Shown piece after piece: positions 8,447 to 16,547 of a stretch of DNA of 64,000 bases (positions are counted from its first letter, which is position 1; each line of letters begins with the position of its first letter). A program made the translations under genes and the position numbers. Source of the stretch: an uncultured Pelagibacteraceae bacterium (GTDB lineage: Bacteria > Pseudomonadota > Alphaproteobacteria > Pelagibacterales > Pelagibacteraceae); contig CACFNH010000001.1 of assembly GCA_902567685.1 (NCBI GenBank), forward strand, positions 269,998-333,997. Reading direction: 5' to 3'. The notes beneath the pieces were generated by a model that made no database searches, was not told where the DNA came from, and saw nothing but the letters and a program-made list of their open reading frames with translations.

Positions 8447-9548
8447 TTAATTCATCAAGTTTTTTAATCTCACCAATTTTAAATATAACCGCATCTTCTT
8501 TTTTGTAGCCAAACTTTTCAGCATTTGCTTTAAATCTAACTGGCGGTTCCCAAATCGGTTCTAAACTTAATATTGCGGTACCCCAATGCATTCCAATTAT
8601 TTTTTTAACTTTAAGATCTCTCATAAGTGACAAGAGTTCTTCAGGATTTGCATGAGCTGTAGATTTATCTTTGACATCAACAATTGGAAAAAAATTATAA
8701 GCGCCAATGTTTCCAAAACCTAAATCAATTGGACCAAATTTTTCTCCTAAATCTTTATAAAAAGGCGCAGGCCCAGTATCACAGGCAAAAAAGATTTTTT
8801 TATCTTTGTACTCAATTAAAAAACTCCCCCATAGACTTCTATTAGTATTTCCATCACCCCAAATCCATCGTTTACTCCAATGTTGTGCTGGGAGCATCGT
8901 TACCGTGATTTCATCATTAATTTTAATTTTATCAAACCAGTCCATCTCTTTTACATTATCTTTTTTGTATCCATTTCTTGTAAAATATTTTCCAAGTTTT
9001 AAAGGAACAAGTACTTTTGTATTTTTGTAAGGAAAGTTATTTATTGTTTTTTGGGACATGTGATCAAGATGGTTGTGGCTCAGTAAAAATAAATTTATCT
9101 CTGGAAGTTCTTTTAATTCTAAAGGAGGTTCGATATATTTTTTTGTACCGAAACCAAAATAACCATAATATTTTTCAAAAACTGGATCAGTTATAATTGT
9201 AGTATTCCCAAGTTTAATAATAAAGCTCGCATGATCAAGCCACATAACATATGAGTCTGATTTATGTTTCTCAAGATTTTTTAAAACTACTTGTCTATCA
9301 ATGACATGCTCAGGTGGATAATCAATTTTAAGTTTCTTTTTTTCTTCCCTGAAAAGTTTCCAATTCCATTTAAAATTAGGATCTCTCTTTGGACCACCTT
9401 CTAAATTTCTAAAAGCAAAAAGCTTTCCGTCTTTGTAAATATGGTGGTAAGGTTTTTTTTCCATAGAATTTAAAGAACTCATATAACTTAGGATTAGAAT
9501 AGTAAATGTGACTATTTTTATAAATTTATTTTTTTTTAGGTTATACAC
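8439..9548 (-). CDS. MBL-fold hydrolase, NAPE-PLD/UlaG-like, exported or membrane-anchored
   Basis: A metallo-beta-lactamase-fold protein with the zinc motif SHNHLDHMS (HxHxDH), ITDPVF earlier and the later metal-site segments PAQHWSKRW, ACDTGPAP and IGMHWGTA. The spacing resembles N-acyl-phosphatidylethanolamine phospholipase D-like proteins. A basic and hydrophobic N-terminus (KKNKFIKIVTFTILILSY) suggests a signal peptide or anchor, so it probably works in the periplasm. The frame also allows a GTG start at 9587. I prefer GTG at 9548 because a perfect hairpin (9557-9580) lies between the two and it still keeps the whole signal segment. Substrate is unknown. Confidence 0.8.
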   Translation of the reverse strand: MYNLKKNKFIKIVTFTILILSYMSSLNSMEKKPYHHIYKDGKLFAFRNLEGGPKRDPNFKWNWKLFREEKKKLKIDYPPEHVIDRQVVLKNLEKHKSDSYVMWLDHASFIIKLGNTTIITDPVFEKYYGYFGFGTKKYIEPPLELKELPEINLFLLSHNHLDHMSQKTINNFPYKNTKVLVPLKLGKYFTRNGYKKDNVKEMDWFDKIKINDEITVTMLPAQHWSKRWIWGDGNTNRSLWGSFLIEYKDKKIFFACDTGPAPFYKDLGEKFGPIDLGFGNIGAYNFFPIVDVKDKSTAHANPEELLSLMRDLKVKKIIGMHWGTAILSLEPIWEPPVRFKANAEKFGYKKEDAVIFKIGEIKKLDELIN

Positions 9549-9556
9549 GTAATTAA

Positions 9557-9580
9557 TAAGGGGTAAATTAATACCCCTTA
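9557..9580 (-). terminator. perfect 9-bp hairpin between lipoprotein and MBL genes
   Basis: TAAGGGGTA and TACCCCTTA form a perfect 9-bp stem around a 6-nt AT loop, 33 bp after the stop of the 67-residue lipoprotein gene. The U tract after it on the minus strand is weak (TTAATTA). It may be a weak terminator or attenuator, or an RNA structure controlling the MBL gene. If the MBL gene starts at 9587, the hairpin would lie in its first codons. Confidence 0.4.
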
Positions 9581-9612
9581 TTATCACAAATTAGAAGATT
9601 TATGAGATCTAA

Positions 9613-9816
9613 TTAGCTATCGAGACAATTTTTCTTGTTTATTCTTTTTTCGAAATTAGGAAGCGCATCAGAGCTTACAAACCAAACGTAAGATGACTCC
9701 TGAAGCTGTTTTGAGTCTGCTACAGTGCATTTTTTGCCAAATTTTACCTTAGCTATGCTCCCGCCTGTACAATTAGTTAAAAGAATTAACGAAGCTAGTA
9801 TCATTAATGTTTTCAT
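9613..9816 (-). CDS. 67-residue putative lipoprotein
   Basis: The N-terminus MKTLMILASLILLTNC is a short lipoprotein signal ending in a Cys (LLTNC, an imperfect lipobox). The 50-residue mature part has two more cysteines (KKCTVADS and KKNCLDS) that could form a disulfide, and the motif ESSYVWFVSS. I do not recognise a family. It lies just upstream of the MBL-fold gene on the same strand, so the two may share a transcript. Confidence 0.6.
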   Translation of the reverse strand: MKTLMILASLILLTNCTGGSIAKVKFGKKCTVADSKQLQESSYVWFVSSDALPNFEKRINKKNCLDS

Positions 9817-9942
9817 ACTAGAATATTTAATTAGTTAATTTGATTAAAGATTGTTTCAAAATTGTTTCAATTGTGATTTTAAAGAAAATTAAATTTATTT
9901 TCTTTTCTTGCCTTTTTACAAGTTGTGTCAAAAATATGGAAC

Positions 9943-10566
9943 TTATATTGCTTTAATCAATCTAGGGTCGTTGTTCATCGGGTTATTAACGTCTTTACTA
10001 ATTTGGTGAAATTTAAGCTTAGGTGGTTTTATGCTACTCAAAACACTTATGGCTTCTTTTTTTATATTTAAATAATTTGCAATCTGACTTTTGTTAATAA
10101 TTAGTGGCTCTCTCTTATGTATTTCGCTAGTTTCAATAGATGCTTGTCTTGTAATAATGCAGAACTGATTTTTTTGGAAAATAGCAGCAAATAACATCAG
10201 GCTATCGTCCTCTTTTGTAAAATAATAAGGTGTTTTCTCCTTTTCTTCTTTTTTCCATTCATAATATCCATCTGCTAAGACTAAACATCTTGAAGTTTGA
10301 ATGAGATTTTTAAACGTAATTTTTTCCATCAAAGTTTCAAGTCTTGCGTTAATCAAAGGTTTAAAATTTTCTAGTTTTTTTGACCACTCTGGTACTAAAC
10401 CCCATTCAGCAATTTCTAAAGCTTTTCCATTTGTATAAGGTTTTATAATTGGAAGTTTTTGAGTAGGATGAGCGTTATAGTTGTCAGAGTCATCAACTTT
10501 AATATTAGTTTTAACAATACTTGCTGTTTTTGTTACTGGTTTTGTAATTACATATCTTCCACACAT
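9943..10566 (-). CDS. SRAP (SOS response-associated) protein, YedK/HMCES family
   Basis: A 207-residue SRAP-domain protein. After removal of Met1, Cys2 (MCGRYVITK) is the catalytic residue that forms a stable thiazolidine link with abasic sites in single-stranded DNA. Other family landmarks are NARLETL, RCLVLADGYYEWKK with the conserved Glu, and the His in IHKREPLII. Role: protection of AP sites at replication forks. It starts 9 bp after a 44-residue membrane-protein gene, probably one transcript. Confidence 0.92.
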   Translation of the reverse strand: MCGRYVITKPVTKTASIVKTNIKVDDSDNYNAHPTQKLPIIKPYTNGKALEIAEWGLVPEWSKKLENFKPLINARLETLMEKITFKNLIQTSRCLVLADGYYEWKKEEKEKTPYYFTKEDDSLMLFAAIFQKNQFCIITRQASIETSEIHKREPLIINKSQIANYLNIKKEAISVLSSIKPPKLKFHQISKDVNNPMNNDPRLIKAI

Positions 10567-10575
10567 AAAATTTTT

Positions 10576-10710
10576 TTAGTCTTTCCAAAAGAATAATCCA
10601 GTACCAATGCCAATTAAGACAGCGGATACAATCCATGCTTTTTCATGCTCCCCAAATATCATTACAACTCCGAGTAAAACTAAACTTATTCCCAATGTTT
10701 TGTTTTTCAT
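10576..10710 (-). CDS. 44-residue two-helix membrane protein
   Basis: A short gene starting at ATG 10710 and ending at TAA 10576. The protein starts MKNKTLGISLVLLGVVMIF, then GEHEKAW, then a second hydrophobic stretch with a GIGTG motif and the tail FFWKD. Two membrane helices joined by a charged turn give an inside-inside hairpin. Support comes from clean hydrophobic periodicity, tight spacing to the SRAP gene and the divergent position against rmuC. Function is unknown. Confidence 0.6.
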   Translation of the reverse strand: MKNKTLGISLVLLGVVMIFGEHEKAWIVSAVLIGIGTGLFFWKD

Positions 10711-10739
10711 CTGCTAAATACTATAGTAAAACGTTAATA
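10711..10739. promoter_or_regulatory. 29-bp divergent promoter gap with symmetric TACTATAGTA
   Basis: Only 29 bp separate the start codons of the 44-residue gene (minus) and rmuC (plus). Its centre is the perfect palindrome TACTATAGTA (10719-10728), which offers a TATAGT -10 hexamer in both directions about 10-13 nt before each start. This predicts leaderless or almost leaderless mRNAs both ways. Confidence 0.4.
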
Positions 10740-11789
10740 ATGGATTCGCTACTTATAATTTTAATAACTATTTTGTTAGTTCTTAATATTGGAATTATTT
10801 TGTTTTTGTTGAAAAATAAGACTGAAAAAACAACAAATCCAGAACAGGCTTTTAAAGAGGAGTTTAACTCTTTTAAAGAGTCTTTTAGTCAGTCTTTTGG
10901 ACACATGTCTAAAGATATAGCTAAAGATATGACGGGTGCTTTAACAAGGGTAGATGAGAAAGTAGGGGTATTTAATAAGCAAGTAGAGGCTTTAAACAAA
11001 AGCCAAGATAATTTCAGTCGAATTCTTGCTGGAGTAAAACAATACGGAGTTTTAGCTGAGTTTTCCCTAGCTTCACTTTTAAAAGATTTGTTGCCCGCTT
11101 CTCAATACATTGCGAATGTTAAGATGAAGCCAGAAGAAACAGGGGATACAATAGAGTTTGCTATTAAACTTCAAGATGTTCTAGTTCCAGTAGATAGTCA
11201 CTGGCCGATAGAGAAATTTAAGGAGATAGATAATGCTTATCAATCCAAAGACAAAGAAGCTTTAGCAGAAGCCAGAAAAGATTTAGCAGCTGCATTCAGA
11301 TCTAAAGCTAAAGCGGTTAGTTCTAAATATATTGCACCACCAAAGACAACAGATTTTGCTATTGTTTATGCTCCAACTGAAGGATTATTTGCTGAACTTT
11401 CAAGTTATCGAGATCCTAAAACCAAACAGCTTTTATTAGAGGAACTTAGAACAAAATACAAAATTACAATTGCAGGACCAAACACATTATCTGCATTGTT
11501 ACAAGCATATCACCTGGGTTTTCAAACATTAAAAGTTCAAAAACATGCAACTAATATTTATTCTGATTTAAGATTAATTACCACTAGATTTGAAAGGCAC
11601 TTTTTGGGAATTGCTGAAGTTAGAAAAAAATTAGAACAAGCAATTTCGTCAGTAGATAACTTTGGTAGAGACGCTAGATCGATAATGAATAGTTTAAATA
11701 CTATAAAAAACCCAGAGGACGATGATGATCCAGATCCTCCAAGCACTCCAGGAGCATACGGCAGAGTAGAAAAAGTTGTAAATAATTAA
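10740..11789 (+). CDS. rmuC: DNA recombination protein RmuC
   Basis: A 349-residue RmuC-family protein, an N-terminally membrane-anchored, nuclease-fold protein that limits recombination at inverted repeats. Residues 1-24 (MDSLLIILITILLVLNIGIILFLL) are the anchor, a coiled coil follows, then the RmuC core with IEFAIKLQD and VPVDSHWPIEKF. An in-frame start at 10635 would add 35 residues overlapping the opposite gene, so I use ATG 10740, which begins exactly at the anchor. Exonuclease I follows 11 bp later, a sensible DNA-repair pair. Confidence 0.9.
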   Translation: MDSLLIILITILLVLNIGIILFLLKNKTEKTTNPEQAFKEEFNSFKESFSQSFGHMSKDIAKDMTGALTRVDEKVGVFNKQVEALNKSQDNFSRILAGVKQYGVLAEFSLASLLKDLLPASQYIANVKMKPEETGDTIEFAIKLQDVLVPVDSHWPIEKFKEIDNAYQSKDKEALAEARKDLAAAFRSKAKAVSSKYIAPPKTTDFAIVYAPTEGLFAELSSYRDPKTKQLLLEELRTKYKITIAGPNTLSALLQAYHLGFQTLKVQKHATNIYSDLRLITTRFERHFLGIAEVRKKLEQAISSVDNFGRDARSIMNSLNTIKNPEDDDDPDPPSTPGAYGRVEKVVNN

Positions 11790-11800
11790 TTATTTATATT

Positions 11801-13222
11801 ATGTCTAACTTTGTATTTTACGATTTTGAGACTAGCTCATCAAATAAGTCTTGGGGGCAAATTATTCAAATAGGAGCTATTTTGACCAATGATAATCTAG
11901 AAGAGTTAGATCGTTATGAAGCAAGATGCAGACTAAGTCCTGGAATTATTCCTGAAGCAATGAGTTTAATTGTTAATAAATCTTCTCCTAAAATTTTAAA
12001 AACATCAAATCTTTCCCACTATCAAATGATTAGACAATTCGTTGAGACTTTGAATCGCTGGGGAAAAGCAACATATATAGGATTTAATAGTATAGATTTT
12101 GACGAAGAGTTTTTAAGGTTCACGTTATTTAAAACTTTAGAATATCCGTATTTAACTAGTACGGGAGGGAATACTAGAGGAGATCTTTTAAACTTAGCTA
12201 GAGCAGCGAATCTTTATTATCCTAAAACTTTAAAAAACCCAATTAGCGAAAAAGGTAATGCAATCTATAAGTTAGATCAATTGGCTCCTTTAAATGGAAT
12301 AGAACATGGAGACGCTCATAGCGCTATAGGAGATGTTATTGCTACTTTAGGTATAGCAAAGATAATATATACAAAAGCCTCAAATGTTTGGAAGGCAAGT
12401 CAATTAACAACTGATAAAAATAAAACATTAGAAATAATAAAAAAAGAACTTTATTTTTGTACAAATGAATATTTTTATGGAAAAAGTAGACCATACGTTC
12501 AAACTTTTGTTTGTCAGCATCCAAAATATCAATGGCCAAAGTGTTTTGACTTAAAGCATGATCCAAAAATTTATTTAGAAATGACTATTCCAGCTTTGAA
12601 AGAAGCTATGGGAAAAAATCCTAAATTTCTAAGAACTGTTAGACACAATAAACATCCTGTAGTAATGAATCCTTCTTACGGTGATGCATTTGATGAATAC
12701 AAGATGCTAGGCAGCGAGAAACTAAATCAAAGAGCTAGTTTGATTAAAAATAATAAAAAATTTGCTGAAAAAGTAAGTTTAATTTTACAAGAAGAGGCAG
12801 AAGAAAAGGAACAATCTAAGTCCCAAGAGGATATTTACGAAGAAGAGAGTATATATACGAAATTTACTAGTTCCGAGGACAATAAGATTATGCCTGAATT
12901 TCACAGAGCTGAATGGAACAAGAAGCTTTCCGTATTAGATAAATTTAAAGATGAAAGACTTCATTACTTTGGCAAAAAACTTCTTTATGAAGAAAAACCA
13001 GAAATTTTATCTAAATCCGATTACAATAAGATTCATAGAAATTTAGCTAAAAGACTTTTAAGCACCAATAATGAAAAGTGGAATACTTTTTCTAGAACTT
13101 ACTCAGAAATTGATACATTAAGGGAAAAGTTTGAAAGAGAGGGAGATCCAGGCAAACTTCCCATGCTAGAAGAAATTAACGCGTACGTTGAAGAGCTAGA
13201 AAAAGATTACACTTCTGCTTAG
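11801..13222 (+). CDS. sbcB: exodeoxyribonuclease I
   Basis: A 473-residue 3'-5' single-strand DNA exonuclease of the DEDDh group. The N-terminus VFYDFETSSSNKSWGQIIQIGAI contains the DxE motif; GFNSIDFDEEFLR and HGDAHSAIGDVIAT give the other acidic and His residues. The C-terminal SH3-like and helical extension is present, with the length usual for the family. It degrades 3' ends in recombination and mismatch repair. It lies 11 bp after rmuC. Confidence 0.93.
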   Translation: MSNFVFYDFETSSSNKSWGQIIQIGAILTNDNLEELDRYEARCRLSPGIIPEAMSLIVNKSSPKILKTSNLSHYQMIRQFVETLNRWGKATYIGFNSIDFDEEFLRFTLFKTLEYPYLTSTGGNTRGDLLNLARAANLYYPKTLKNPISEKGNAIYKLDQLAPLNGIEHGDAHSAIGDVIATLGIAKIIYTKASNVWKASQLTTDKNKTLEIIKKELYFCTNEYFYGKSRPYVQTFVCQHPKYQWPKCFDLKHDPKIYLEMTIPALKEAMGKNPKFLRTVRHNKHPVVMNPSYGDAFDEYKMLGSEKLNQRASLIKNNKKFAEKVSLILQEEAEEKEQSKSQEDIYEEESIYTKFTSSEDNKIMPEFHRAEWNKKLSVLDKFKDERLHYFGKKLLYEEKPEILSKSDYNKIHRNLAKRLLSTNNEKWNTFSRTYSEIDTLREKFEREGDPGKLPMLEEINAYVEELEKDYTSA

Positions 13223-13256
13223 TTGACATTAATTAAAAAATAACTATCTAGATTAC

Positions 13257-13595
13257 ATGGCTGAATTAAAAAAACTTACAGATGAAAATTATGAAGAAGA
13301 AGTAATCAATAGCAAAGATATTTGGTGTGTAACTTTTAGTGCCTTATCTTTTTGCCAACCTTGTAAGATGCTTCATCCTGTAATTGAAAATATAGCTAAA
13401 AATGACAAAGTGCCTGGAGTAAAATTTGGAGTTGTTGCGACTGAGGATACAGGACTTAATTGGAGCACTTCTATGGGAATAAGAGGTGTGCCGACGACAC
13501 ATGTTATGCGTGGAAAAGAAATTTTGGGTACCAAAGTTGGATTTGTTCCTGAAAAAGATTTTCTTGATTTTGTAAAATCAACCGCAAAAGTTTAA
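13257..13595 (+). CDS. thioredoxin-fold protein
   Basis: A 112-residue thioredoxin-like protein with active site FCQPC (CxxC) and cis-proline motif GVPT. It has no signal peptide, so it is cytoplasmic. The CQPC pair differs from the classic CGPC, which should change the redox potential; the partner is unknown. It follows the exonuclease gene with a 34-bp gap and ends exactly where the convergent folC gene ends (13595/13596). Confidence 0.85.
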   Translation: MAELKKLTDENYEEEVINSKDIWCVTFSALSFCQPCKMLHPVIENIAKNDKVPGVKFGVVATEDTGLNWSTSMGIRGVPTTHVMRGKEILGTKVGFVPEKDFLDFVKSTAKV

Positions 13596-14858
13596 TTAAT
13601 TTCTATTTAAAACATATCCTATTAAATAGTTTGATCCTAAGATGACTATAGTTTTTTTTTCAAAACTCGAGCATTTTTTTATTGCCTGATAAATATCAAC
13701 AGCAGACTCTGATTTATAATTATTTTTAAGACATATTTTTTTAAGTTCATTTGCATTTAAAGCACTAGGTTCATTTGGAATAGTTAGAGTTATTATTTTT
13801 TTAAAGATATTCTTAAATTTTTTGATAAATTTTTCAGGCATCTTATTCTTTTGCATGCCCCAAATCCCATATATTGGTTTTTTTAAAGTTTTTAAGTATT
13901 TATATAAATTTTTAGCACTTGTCTCAGAATGACATGTATCAATCAACAATTCTTCATTTTTTTTAATTAATTTTTTTAACTTTCCCTTTCTCAAATATTG
14001 AACTCTGCCTTCAAATTTAATTTTAGGAATAGTTTTTATAATAGTTTTCTTTTTTACACCTAAGTCCAGAGCAACCTGAATAGCTAATCCTAAATTATCT
14101 ATTAGTCCTTCAGTAAAGATATACTTAGATTTGATTGGAATAATATTTTTTTTATTTTTAAAAAAGTAATTATTTTTTTTCTTTTGAATCCTCCATTTCG
14201 AAGGATAGACTATTTTGCTTGGATTTTTTTTTATAATATTCTTTATAATTTTTAAGGTTTTCGGTTTTTGTTTACCAATGTAAATAACAGTTTTTTTACT
14301 TAAGTAGCCAACTTTTTGTCTGCATACTTCAGTTAAAGTTTTTGGCTGAATCCATTCTGCGTGTTGAAAATTTATGTTTGTTACTATTTGCGCTCTTGGA
14401 TATTCCCACAAATTAGTACTGTCTTTCTTAAAAAGAAGACCACTTTCAACCAAGTTATACGAAATGTTATTTTGCTCCTTTGCAGAAAGTATGTAAATAC
14501 AAGACAAAAGCTCAAAGAGTGTTAATTTTTGTTTAGTTTTTTCTATTATTTTAGTTAGTTTTTGAATTTTTTTAATAGAAATATATTTATCTTTTAGCCA
14601 AAATCTATGTCTGACGTCGTATAAGTGTGGGCTGGTAAAGGCAGTTACTTTTTTTTTATTAGCTTCTAAAAAAAACTTTAATGAAGTAAGTACACTCATT
14701 TTGCCATCACTGCCCAATATATTTATAGGATTTGAAAGAACTAAATGAGGATAATTTAGTTTAATTAAAACTTTATTTATTCTGTTTAAATCTAAATTAA
14801 TTCTACGGCTATACCGCTTTTGAAGTTTTTTGTAGAGATCCGTCGATTGAGCTGACAT
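13596..14858 (-). CDS. folC: folylpolyglutamate / dihydrofolate synthase, divergent
   Basis: A 420-residue Mur-ligase-fold protein that should attach glutamate to dihydropteroate and tetrahydrofolate. Family marks: N-terminal LNRINKVLIKLNYP, TSPHLYDVRHRF, LVESGLLFKKDSTNLW (for LEVGLGGRLDATN) and EGRVQYL with a His nearby. The ATP loop reads GSDGKMS instead of GTNGKGS, a marked change. The start lies 50 bp inside accD, and the accD-folC order is normal for alphaproteobacteria. The protein is Lys/Ile-rich and poorly conserved, so activity is likely but not certain. Confidence 0.82.
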   Translation of the reverse strand: MSAQSTDLYKKLQKRYSRRINLDLNRINKVLIKLNYPHLVLSNPINILGSDGKMSVLTSLKFFLEANKKKVTAFTSPHLYDVRHRFWLKDKYISIKKIQKLTKIIEKTKQKLTLFELLSCIYILSAKEQNNISYNLVESGLLFKKDSTNLWEYPRAQIVTNINFQHAEWIQPKTLTEVCRQKVGYLSKKTVIYIGKQKPKTLKIIKNIIKKNPSKIVYPSKWRIQKKKNNYFFKNKKNIIPIKSKYIFTEGLIDNLGLAIQVALDLGVKKKTIIKTIPKIKFEGRVQYLRKGKLKKLIKKNEELLIDTCHSETSAKNLYKYLKTLKKPIYGIWGMQKNKMPEKFIKKFKNIFKKIITLTIPNEPSALNANELKKICLKNNYKSESAVDIYQAIKKCSSFEKKTIVILGSNYLIGYVLNRN

Positions 14859-15747
14859 CGCTTGTATTGTTAATCTCTTTTTCTTTAACCTTCAATAGAA
14901 TTGATAAAATATTGTAAATTTCAGATCTCAGTTCTTTTCGTGGAACAATTTTATCTAAACCACCGTGCTCTAGGACCCATTGTGAAGTTTGTACCTCATC
15001 AGCTAATTTTTCTCTCAAGTTTTGTTCAATGATACGTTTTCCACTAAAGCCCCAAAGAAAATCTTTGGATTCCGAAATAATAATATCAGCAAGACTAGCC
15101 ATTGATGCTGTGGTCCCACCTAAACAAGGCCCCCCTGCTACAACAATAAAAGGTATTTTATTTTTTTTAAGTTCGCTACAAGCTAAAGTCATTCTTGTCA
15201 TTTGCATAAGACTTAATATGCCAGTGTGCATACGCATTCCACCAGATGTTACAAAAAGTATCAAAGGCTGTTTATTATTAATACTATGTTGAACTCCAGA
15301 GAGAAAACATTCACCTACACTTGGACTTACACTTGCACCAAAAAAAGAAAAATCCATAGATCCTACAGTTACTGGCATTGCATTTAACCAGCCTGTGGCG
15401 AACAACATAGCTTCTTCTTGACCTACTTTTTTTCTAGATTCCTTTAATCGATCACTGTATTTACCTTTAGGGTCAGAAAAATTTATAGGGTCTTCTGGAG
15501 GCACTCCATATTCGAGAGTTGTATATTCAGAGTCGTCAAAAAATATATTAAATCTTTGTTTGCATGAAATTAGATGTGTTTTTGCACATGAAGGACACTC
15601 AAAAAGATTCTTTTCAAACTCATCTCTTAGTGTAAGTTTTCCACAAGCACAATTTGTCCATAGACTCTTTTCACCCTTAGCCATTCTTTTTTTAATAGGT
15701 GATAACAATGACTTAATTCCAGGTGCTATTTTTTTTATCCAATTCAG
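14809..15747 (-). CDS. accD: acetyl-CoA carboxylase carboxyltransferase beta subunit, probable CTG start
   Basis: The beta subunit pairs with AccA to move CO2 from biotin to acetyl-CoA, making malonyl-CoA. An N-terminal zinc ribbon is followed by the crotonase-fold domain (SMDFSFFGASVSPSVGE, GGMRMHTGILSLMQM). The frame from the first usual start (TTG 15708) lacks the normal N-terminus. Extending to CTG at 15747 gives LNWIKKIAPGIKSL, matching the classic AccD start MNWI, and puts AAAGGAG 6 nt before the codon. This CTG overlaps the trpA stop as CTGA. The first zinc pair is CxC rather than CxxC. The predicted length is 312 residues. Confidence 0.9.
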   Translation of the reverse strand: MNWIKKIAPGIKSLLSPIKKRMAKGEKSLWTNCACGKLTLRDEFEKNLFECPSCAKTHLISCKQRFNIFFDDSEYTTLEYGVPPEDPINFSDPKGKYSDRLKESRKKVGQEEAMLFATGWLNAMPVTVGSMDFSFFGASVSPSVGECFLSGVQHSINNKQPLILFVTSGGMRMHTGILSLMQMTRMTLACSELKKNKIPFIVVAGGPCLGGTTASMASLADIIISESKDFLWGFSGKRIIEQNLREKLADEVQTSQWVLEHGGLDKIVPRKELRSEIYNILSILLKVKEKEINNTSDVSSIDGSLQKTSKAV

Positions 15748-16547
15748 ATGATTCTCCTTTTTAAACTACTTACCAGTTTATTTAATTTTGTGACAGGATT
15801 TTGACGATTTTTTATTGAATCTGTAATTCCTTTGCATAATTGACTACCAACAACAAGACCATCGGCTTTTTTTAGAGAAGAAATAGTTTTTTTAGTAATT
15901 CCAAAGCCAATAACTATATTTTTTGCTTTGTTTAATTTCTTAATCTTATTGTAATTTTTTAAAATTTTTTTAGGAGAAACTTTTAGTTTTCCCCCAGTAG
16001 TGCTCAACATAGAAATGTAATAACACATTTCATGACTATCTTTAATAATTTTTTTCATTCTTGCCTTCGAAGTTGTAGGTGATAAAAGCTGAACGAAGGT
16101 AATAGATTTTTTTTTACATTTCTTTGCAAAATTTTTATTTTCAGGCCATGGTAAATCAACACAAATAATTCCATTTACTCCTGATTGCTTACATTTTTTT
16201 AAAAATTTATTTTCACCATATTGGTAAATCATATTATAATAACCCATAAGTATTATTGGTTTAGGATTTTTTATTTTTTTATAATTTTTAACTATCTCGA
16301 ATATGTCCTTCATTTTAAATCCATTTTTTATTGCTCTATAAGAACTGGTTTGAATTTTTCCACCATCTCCAATTGGAGTAGAATGTGGAAAACCAATTTC
16401 ACACAGGTCTACATTTTCTGAGATTGATTTTAAAATGTTTAAAGATTTTTTTTTGTTAGGATCTCCAGCAACTGTATATGTGAGAAGCGCTGGCCTTCTT
16501 TCATTTTTACATCGTTTAAATACCAAGCTTATTGGAGACAAACTCAT
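15744..16547 (-). CDS. trpA: tryptophan synthase alpha subunit
   Basis: A 267-residue TIM barrel that splits indole-3-glycerol phosphate into indole and glyceraldehyde phosphate and passes indole to TrpB. Landmarks: LLTYTVAGDPNKK, CEIGFPHSTPIGDGGKIQ with the catalytic Glu, GVNGIICVDLPW with the catalytic Asp, and GFGITKKT at the phosphate site. The start shares one base with the trpB stop (TAATG), and the stop overlaps the proposed accD CTG, so the three look translationally coupled. Confidence 0.95.
   Translation of the reverse strand: MSLSPISLVFKRCKNERRPALLTYTVAGDPNKKKSLNILKSISENVDLCEIGFPHSTPIGDGGKIQTSSYRAIKNGFKMKDIFEIVKNYKKIKNPKPIILMGYYNMIYQYGENKFLKKCKQSGVNGIICVDLPWPENKNFAKKCKKKSITFVQLLSPTTSKARMKKIIKDSHEMCYYISMLSTTGGKLKVSPKKILKNYNKIKKLNKAKNIVIGFGITKKTISSLKKADGLVVGSQLCKGITDSIKNRQNPVTKLNKLVSSLKRRII

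Noticed and set aside
9840-9942. Direct repeats TTGTTTCAA and AAAGAAAA/TTTTCTTT hairpin in the gap before the SRAP gene end
   Set aside because: Short, AT-rich and without a U-tract or neighbour logic; probably chance, at most a weak terminator.
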